Of a stretch of DNA of 64,000 nucleotides, positions 58,537 through 64,000 are shown in pieces (the first letter of the stretch is position 1; every line of letters starts with the position of its first letter). Both the position numbers and the translations under genes were made by a program. Source of the DNA: Acidipropionibacterium sp. (lineage in GTDB: Bacteria > Actinomycetota > Actinomycetes > Propionibacteriales > Propionibacteriaceae); contig JALCLH010000001.1 of NCBI GenBank assembly GCA_022647765.1, positions 163,480 to 227,479 on the forward strand, given 5' to 3'. Under the pieces are notes generated by a model. The model ran no database searches. It saw only the letters and a list, made by a program, of their open reading frames with translations, and was not told where the DNA came from.

Positions 58537-59167
58537 TGGTGTCCACCACTACTCTGATCGCGTTCATCGCCGCCGCGGCGCTGCTCGCCGCAGTCCCGGG
58601 TCCGAGCGTGCTGTTCATCGTCGGACGCTCGATCGCCTACGGCCGGGCCGACCGGCGTCATCACCGTGCTGGGAACCGATCTCGGACTTCTCGTACTGGC
58701 GCTCGCCGTGGCCTTCGGCGTCGGCCCCCTGATCGCTGCATCCGAGGCCGCCTACTGGATCATCAAGTTCGTCGGCGCCGGGTATCTCTGCTATCTCGGC
58801 GTCCAGGCGATCCGGCATCGCAAGGCCGAGGCGCAGTTGAGCGGTGCCCCGCGCGGCGGGAGGCTCGCCCAGCTCGGTCAGGCATTCCTGGTGGGCGTCA
58901 CGAACCCGAAGACCCTGGCGATCTGCACCGCCCTCTTCCCCCAGTTCGTGGTGCGCGGAGCCGGACCGGTGCCCCTGCAACTGGCGATCTTCGGAGTGAT
59001 CTTCTGGATCCTGGCGATGGCCTTCGACACCATCTGGGCCCTGGCATCGGGCACGGCGCGAGCCTGGTTCGCGCGCTCCCCGCAACGGCGGGAAGGGCTC
59101 TCCGCGACCGGCGGCGTCATGATGATCGCCCGTCGGTGGAATCCTCGCCGTCACCAAGCGAGCCTGA
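58536..59167 (+). CDS. LysE/RhtB family exporter, frameshifts near 58650 and 59131
   Basis: A small exporter for amino acids or related compounds. The family start LIAFIAAAALLAAVPGPSVL followed by FIVGRSIAYGR is in one frame, then TGVITVLGTDLGLLVLALAV, AYWIIKFVGAGYLCYLGVQA and FLVGVTNPKTLAICTALFPQ in a second, and the last span GGVMMIAVGGILAVTKRA requires a second correction. Removing one base at each site gives 209 residues. The ATG overlaps the polA stop codon by one base, suggesting translational coupling. Confidence 0.85.
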
Positions 59168-59217
59168 GCACCCGGATCCCGGATCGTCTCCTCACGCCCA
59201 CCCCGCCCCCGTGGAGA

Positions 59218-59278
59218 TCACTCCCGCCTCGCCGTCATTCAGCCCGATCAGGGCCTCGGAACGGCGAGGCGGGAGTGA
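59218..59278. terminator. 18-bp stem, bidirectional terminator
   Basis: TCACTCCCGCCTCGCCGT (59218-59235) pairs perfectly with 59261-59278; the 25-nt loop holds a second GCCC/GGGC stem. It lies between the convergent ends of the exporter and the FAD/Fe-S dehydrogenase genes. Confidence 0.8.
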
Positions 59279-59337
59279 AATCCACCCGAATGTCGGCCCC
59301 CAGCTACCACATTGCAGGGGGGCCGACAGCAACCGGA

Positions 59338-62183
59338 TCAGGCCGGGGCGAACTCCACCATCCGCTCGGCCAGCACATTGAGCACGTGGCGCCACGGCTT
59401 GCCGGTGGCGCGCTCCATGCCGAGCTCGCAGGTGCGGTTGGCCGACAGGTAGAGGTCGAAGTGACGGCGTCCGAGTTCGGCGGCCTCGCGTGCGGTGGCC
59501 GAGGCGGTCAACTCCGGATGCAGCATCCCGCGGTCGCCGGCGAAGCCGCAGCATCCCCAGTTGTTGGCCACGTAGACCTCATCGGCGATCGCCTCCGCGC
59601 ACTTTCGGATGGCGTCGTTCCAGCCCATCCGGGTCGACGAGCAGGTCGGGTGCAGGGCCGCCGAGTGCACCTTGGGCAGCTCCGGCAGCGACGGCAGCAG
59701 CTCATTGGCGATGTACTGGACGGCGTCCACCACCCGGATGTTGGTGACGCCCTCGTACTCGAGCTCGTGCACGAACCCCTCGGAGCAGCTCACCGCATCG
59801 GAGATCACGGTCAACTCGCCGTCGTGGCTGGCGCGGCGCATGATGTCCACCACCCGGGCCCGCATCTCGGCATAGCCCTTCGTCATCCCCTTGGACTTCC
59901 AGGGGGTGCCGCAGCAGATCGAGTTGATCCCCTTCGGAACGGTGACGCCGACCCCGGCCGCGGTGAGCAGCTCGATGACGGCGAACTGCATGGTCTCCTC
60001 CTGGGGGACCGCCGAGCCGAACATCGTGTTGACGCAGGCCGGCATGTAGACCACCTCGGGGCGTCCCGGCTGGCCGCCGCGATGCCCGGGCACCCGGCGC
60101 TTGCCGCCGCCGGGCAGCTCGTCGGAGACCATCGGGATCCGGTCCTTGCCGAGCACCGCTCGGGCGGCCCCGGTGAGGACATTCGTCGCCTTCGCCGGGA
60201 CCGGTTCGATGGCGGTCATCGCGACACTGGCCACCGTGACGAATGGGTTCCAGGCCTTGCCGACCGCCGACCAGCCGAGCTGCCAGGCGGCCGGATTCTC
60301 CTCGCCGCGCAGCCGTCGCACCAGGTCTCCGGTGTTGATGTGCAGCGGGCAGTTGGTCTGGCACATGCCGTCGACCGCGCAGGTCTGGATGACCTTGTAC
60401 TCCTCGCTCTCGCGCAACTGGGCGACCAGCTCGTCATTGCCGTCGGCCTTCGCCTGGGCGATGGCCCGCTGGACGACGATCCGCTGGCGCGGGGGTCAGG
60501 GTGAGGTCGCGGCTCGGGCAGACCGGCTCGCAGTAGCCGCACTCGACGCAGCGGTCGACCTCCTCCTGGACGGTCGGGGTGAGCTTGATGTCCTTGAGGT
60601 GGAGCTTGTCGTCGGAGGTGATGATGGTGCCCTCGTTGAGGATGGCATCGGGATCCAGCGACTTCTTGACCTGGGTCATCACCCCGTACAGCTCGGGTCC
60701 GTACTGGCGCTCGACGAAGGGGGCCATGATCCGCCCGGTGCCGTGCTCGGCCTTGAGGGTGCCGTGGGCATTGAGCACCAGCTCGACCATCTCCTCGGTG
60801 AACCCCTCGTAGCGATCCAGACCCTTCTTCTCGCGGAAGTCCTCCAGCACCAGGAAGTGGATGTTGCCGTCCTTGGCGTGGCCGTAGATGACCGACTTCG
60901 GGTAGCCGTGCTCGCCGAACAGATCCTGCAGGTTCTCGCAGACCCCGGCCAGCGAGCTCACCGGGACGGCGATGTCCTCCAGCAGCGCGGTCTGCCCGGA
61001 GGGACGGGTGCCGGCGATCTTCGCGTAGAGGCCGTTGCGGATGCTCCAGATCGGTCCGCGCACCGCCGGATCGTCGGTGAACTCCGGCGTGCTCACCAGG
61101 TCGAGGCCGGCGATCACGGCGTCCCCGCGCTCCTCGGCCTCGTGCCGGGAGGTGGCATCGGGGCAGTGGTACTCGACCAGCAGGGCGGCGTCCGAGCCAC
61201 CCGGGCTCGGCGGGATGACGTGTCCGTCGACGGGATCCTGCCGCCCCAGTTCCAGCGAGGCGGAATCCAGCAGCTCGGTGACGGTGACGCCGGACTCGAC
61301 CAGCGCGGGCAGCGCCTTGGCGGCGGCGTCCAGGGTCGGGAAGTGCAGCAGGGCGGTGGAGATCTGCGGCATGATCGGCATCGTCCGCAGCACTGCCGAG
61401 GCGATGAATCCCAGGGTGCCCTCGGATCCGATCATGAGGTGCTGGAGAATCTGCGCCGGGGTGTCGAAGTCGAGGAAGGAATTGATGCCGTAACCCATCG
61501 TGTTCTTCATCGAGAACTGATGGCGGATCTCGGCGGCCAGGTCCTCGCGGCGGCACAGATCGCGCAGGGCCATGAGATTCTCGACGAGTTCCGGTTCGGC
61601 GGCGGCGAGCTTGTCCTCGCAGTCGGGGTCCCCGGTGTCGACGACGGTGCCGCTGGTGAGCACGAAGACCATCGATTCCAGCGTCTTGTAGGTGTTGGCC
61701 ACGGTGCCGCAGCTCATTCCCGATGAGTTGTCGGCGATGACGCCGCCCAGGGTGCAGGCGACCGAGGAGGCCGGATCCGGGGCCGAGTTTGCGGCCGACC
61801 CGGGCGAGGATCGTGTTGACGGCCTGGACAGTCGCGCCGGGCTGCACCTGAACCCGCTTGCCGCCGTCCAGTACCTGCACGCCGCGGAAGGCCCGGCGGG
61901 TGTCGATCATCAGGCCTCGGGTGAGGCCCTGCCCCGACAGGCTGGTGCCGCCGGAGCGGAAGTTGAGGGAGACCTTGTGGCGCTTGGCGGCCGCCATCGT
62001 CTTGGCGACGTCGGACACCGAGGTGGCGCGCACCAGGGCTCCCGGGGTGAGCAGGTAGTGGGACGCGTCGACGGAGACGGCCGCCAGGTCCAGTCCGTCC
62101 TGAGTGACGGAGGACTGCCCGAGGCTGTGCCGCAACTCTGCGATGAGGTCCGCGGGCATGGGTGAATGATCGCTGCGAAGCAT
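59338..62183 (-). CDS. FAD-linked and Fe-S D-lactate/glycolate-type dehydrogenase, two frameshifts
   Basis: A large fused oxidoreductase (947 residues after repair). The N-terminal PCMH-type FAD domain shows SLNFRSGGTSLSGQGLTRGL and CTLGGVIADNSSGMSCGTVA; a FAD-oxidase C domain follows (HAKDGNIHFLVLEDF, AEHGTGRIMAPFVE). Two 4Fe-4S clusters are formed by CVECGYCEPVCPSRDLT and CAVDGMCQTNCPLH, and the C-terminal CCG domains by SICCGTPWKSKGMTKG and WGCCGFAGDRGMLHPE. Extra bases near 61779 and 60491 break the frame. This architecture is that of membrane-associated D-lactate dehydrogenases feeding quinones. ATG 62183 follows TAGGCT at leaderless spacing. Confidence 0.9.
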
Positions 62184-62189
62184 GAGCAC

Positions 62190-62195
62190 AGCCTA
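62190..62195 (-). promoter_or_regulatory. -10 box of the FAD/Fe-S dehydrogenase gene (leaderless)
   Basis: TAGGCT on the minus strand ends 6 nt before the ATG at 62183. An AT-rich tract, unusual for this genome, lies at 62215-62275 upstream. Confidence 0.6.
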
Positions 62196-62311
62196 ATGCG
62201 AATTTGGTCAGACCAGACGTTCCAACAAGAAAAAATATGCAAATTGAAATACGCGAAGAATGCGTTGAATAAATGGCCTGGCTATGCCGGTGCCGGTGGC
62301 CCCTCTACGCC

Positions 62312-63070
62312 CTACTTGGCGCTGCCGGCGACCGGGGTGCCGTAGAAGATGATCCGTGAGCCCCAGTCCTTGGTGTCGTGGTTGTAGTCCCAGCAGATGA
62401 CGACGGCGACCATCGGCGCACCGGCGTTGTCGTAGAGGATCGTCGAGTTCGGGTCGTAGTCCTTGACGAGAACCTTGGCGTGATGGTCGAAGCGGTAGCA
62501 GACGGTGGTGCCCGAGACGTCGGCCAGCCGGATGATGTCGCCCTTCCGCAGCCCGTTCTGAGCGTCGTAGAGCGTGTTCCCAAGAGCCCCGCCCGAATGA
62601 TAGGTGTGGGTGGACAGCACCACCTTGCCCCGGTTCGAGCCGGGCTTCGGCCCCTGGTCGAACCAGGCGACAGCACTCGGGTCGTCCTTGGGCGGGGCCG
62701 CCGCGGCGCCGCTGGAGTCCAGCCCAAGCGGTAGCACCTGGGTCGTGATGTTCAGCTGGTCGATCTTCATCGACGCCGGGACGATCGGCGTCGGCTTCGC
62801 GGCGCATCCGTCGGGGATCGCGGCGGATGTGGGACCCGGGGAGGCCGGGGTGGACGAGGGCGCCGCCATGCTGGCCGCCGGGGAGGTGGCACTCGGGCTG
62901 GGATGGCTCGCGGGGGTGACATTGCCCCGCGTCTGGGACCAGACCATGGCGGCGACGACGAGTACTACGGCGATGATGATCACCACGCCGATGACCCTGT
63001 TGCGGGAGCGGTGGTCCCGGTGCGGCGGCCTCGCGCCGCTTGTCTCCGTGTCGGTCGCATCATTGGTCAC
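62312..63070 (-). CDS. class F sortase
   Basis: A 252-residue cell-surface transpeptidase. The short cytoplasmic N-terminus is followed by one span (VIGVVIIIAVVLVVAAMVWS), a Ser/Pro/Ala-rich linker of about 50 residues, and the catalytic domain: IVPASMKIDQLNITTQVLPL, VVLSTHTYHSGGALGNTLYD with the catalytic His, and VAVVICWDYN with the Cys, then the Arg in WGSRIIFYG. No substrate with a sorting signal is encoded next to it, so it may act as a general housekeeping enzyme. The GTG start has GGAGG upstream. Confidence 0.88.
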   Translation of the reverse strand: MTNDATDTETSGARPPHRDHRSRNRVIGVVIIIAVVLVVAAMVWSQTRGNVTPASHPSPSATSPAASMAAPSSTPASPGPTSAAIPDGCAAKPTPIVPASMKIDQLNITTQVLPLGLDSSGAAAAPPKDDPSAVAWFDQGPKPGSNRGKVVLSTHTYHSGGALGNTLYDAQNGLRKGDIIRLADVSGTTVCYRFDHHAKVLVKDYDPNSTILYDNAGAPMVAVVICWDYNHDTKDWGSRIIFYGTPVAGSAK

Positions 63071-63160
63071 AGTGATCTGGCCTCCCGGGGTCTGCGTGAT
63101 ACCTCCGGCATTCTACGGAGTGAGCATGAACGGCGTCTGAACAGACGGATGCCCGGTTGT

Positions 63161-63190
63161 TTGCCGGGCGGTTGCCCGCAAGAGTAATCT
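63161..63190 (+). promoter_or_regulatory. candidate rpsA promoter
   Basis: TTGCCG (63161-63166), 18 bp, TAATCT (63185-63190). The leader to the ATG at 63331 would be about 135 nt, long enough for autogenous control by S1. No gene is visible in 63071-63330. Confidence 0.5.
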
Positions 63191-63330
63191 AGGTCCCGCA
63201 TTGTGGCCTGCGCGGACTCGGACGGAGCAGGACGCGTTCGCTGGTTCCCACCTCCGGCCCCGGTCGGCATGTGGCGGGCGGCGGGGTCATGGTGCGCGGA
63301 CTGAACATCAACCAATCGGAGCCCTACTAC

Positions 63331-64000
63331 ATGACCTCCTCCACTGAGGCCTCCACCTCGAACACGGTCGCCGCCGGCGACCAGCAGACTGCCGTCACCG
63401 CGGCCGGGACAGACTCGGTCACCGTTGACGACCTGGGCAGCCCCGAGGCCTTCATGGCCGCGGTGGACGCCACCATCAAGTATTTCAACGACGGCGACAT
63501 CGTGACCGGTACCGTCGTCAAGGTTGACCGGGACGAGGTCCTTCTCGACATCGGCTACAAGACCGAAGGCGTCATCCCCTCCAAGGAACTCTCCATCAAG
63601 CACGACGTCGACCCCTTCGAGGTGGTCCACGTCGGCGATGAGATCGAGGCCCTGGTCCAGCAGAAGGAGGACAAGGAGGGTCGCCTGATCCTGTCCAAGA
63701 AGCGGGCTCAGTACGAGCGCGCCTGGGGCACGATCGAGAAGATCAAGGATGAGGACGGCGTCGTGGACGGCACCGTCATCGAGGTCGTCAAGGGCGGCCT
63801 GATTGTTGACATCGGCCTGCGTGGCTTCCTGCCGGCATCCTTGGTGGAGATGCGCCGGGTCCGCGACCTGCAGCCCTATGTCGGCCAGCAGATCGAGGCC
63901 AAGATCATCGAGCTCGACAAGAACCGCAACAATGTGGTGCTGTCGCGGCGCGCCTGGCTCGAGCAGACCCAGTCCGAGGTCCGGCACAACTTCCTGACTC
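63331..64000 (+). CDS. rpsA: 30S ribosomal protein S1, 3' end outside window
   Basis: The first 223 codons of S1, which binds mRNA during translation initiation. The N-terminal extension TSSTEASTSNTVAAGDQQTA is followed by FMAAVDATIKYFNDGDIVTG, where the first S1 (OB-fold) domain begins: VDRDEVLLDIGYKTEGVIPS, then the second domain GTVIEVVKGGLIVDIGLRGF and LPASLVEMRRVRDLQPYVGQ. Two of the usual four or more repeats are visible. The position after polA matches the M. tuberculosis order polA-rpsA. The gene continues beyond base 64000. Confidence 0.95.
   Translation, partial: MTSSTEASTSNTVAAGDQQTAVTAAGTDSVTVDDLGSPEAFMAAVDATIKYFNDGDIVTGTVVKVDRDEVLLDIGYKTEGVIPSKELSIKHDVDPFEVVHVGDEIEALVQQKEDKEGRLILSKKRAQYERAWGTIEKIKDEDGVVDGTVIEVVKGGLIVDIGLRGFLPASLVEMRRVRDLQPYVGQQIEAKIIELDKNRNNVVLSRRAWLEQTQSEVRHNFLT

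Overview
The window is GC-rich chromosomal DNA from an actinobacterium. A Propionibacteriaceae-type organism is my inference; the genus cannot be fixed from the sequence. Supporting signs are a division/cell-wall cluster with no ftsA but with sepF, yggT and divIVA (wag31) after ftsZ, a mycobacterial-type aroG / pknL-like / idsA neighbourhood, a pdtaR-type ANTAR regulator before polA and rpsA, an HspR-type HAIR operator, a class F sortase, and promoters with a TAnnnT -10 box placed 6-7 nt before the start codon (leaderless mRNAs).

Layout. 1-528 is the 3' part of a LuxR-type response regulator. 547-1960 is an IS110-family element; its left end encodes a bridge-RNA candidate whose four guide segments can be matched to both junctions. 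2.1-8.4 kb holds aroG, a metallo-hydrolase, a DMT exporter, a Ser/Thr kinase, a lipoprotein and a polyprenyl diphosphate synthase. 8.4-14.4 kb holds two small membrane proteins, metF, helD and an FAD-type protein. 14.4-17.8 kb is a SsuA/NMT1-type ABC transporter. 17.8-26.5 kb holds a hydrolase, Hsp20, gluconokinase, a potassium channel, rarD, the gcvTHP operon and a DUF3040 protein. 26.7-31.1 kb is a moxR-DUF58-transglutaminase operon on the minus strand. 31.2-49.9 kb is the complete dcw cluster (mraZ to divIVA), most genes overlapping by 4 bp. 50.0-53.5 kb holds a DksA/TraR protein, lspA, an RluD-type synthase and pyk. 53.5-64 kb holds tRNA-Leu(CAA), pdtaR, a thioesterase, cobF, polA, a LysE exporter, a two-domain FAD/Fe-S dehydrogenase, a class F sortase and the start of rpsA.

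How the genes work together. The largest unit builds and positions the septum: MraZ sets transcription, MurE/F/D/C, MraY and MurG make lipid II, FtsI/FtsW polymerise it, FtsL/FtsQ/FtsZ/SepF/DivIVA organise the site. gcvTHP and metF serve one-carbon metabolism, aroG feeds chorismate, pyk and the FAD/Fe-S lactate or glycolate-type dehydrogenase serve central carbon flow.

Quality warning. Fourteen genes, including murE, murF, ftsW, lspA, pyk and polA, carry together about 18 single-base frameshifts. Because many are indispensable single-copy genes whose two halves are well conserved, I read these as sequencing or assembly indels and give each gene as one feature.
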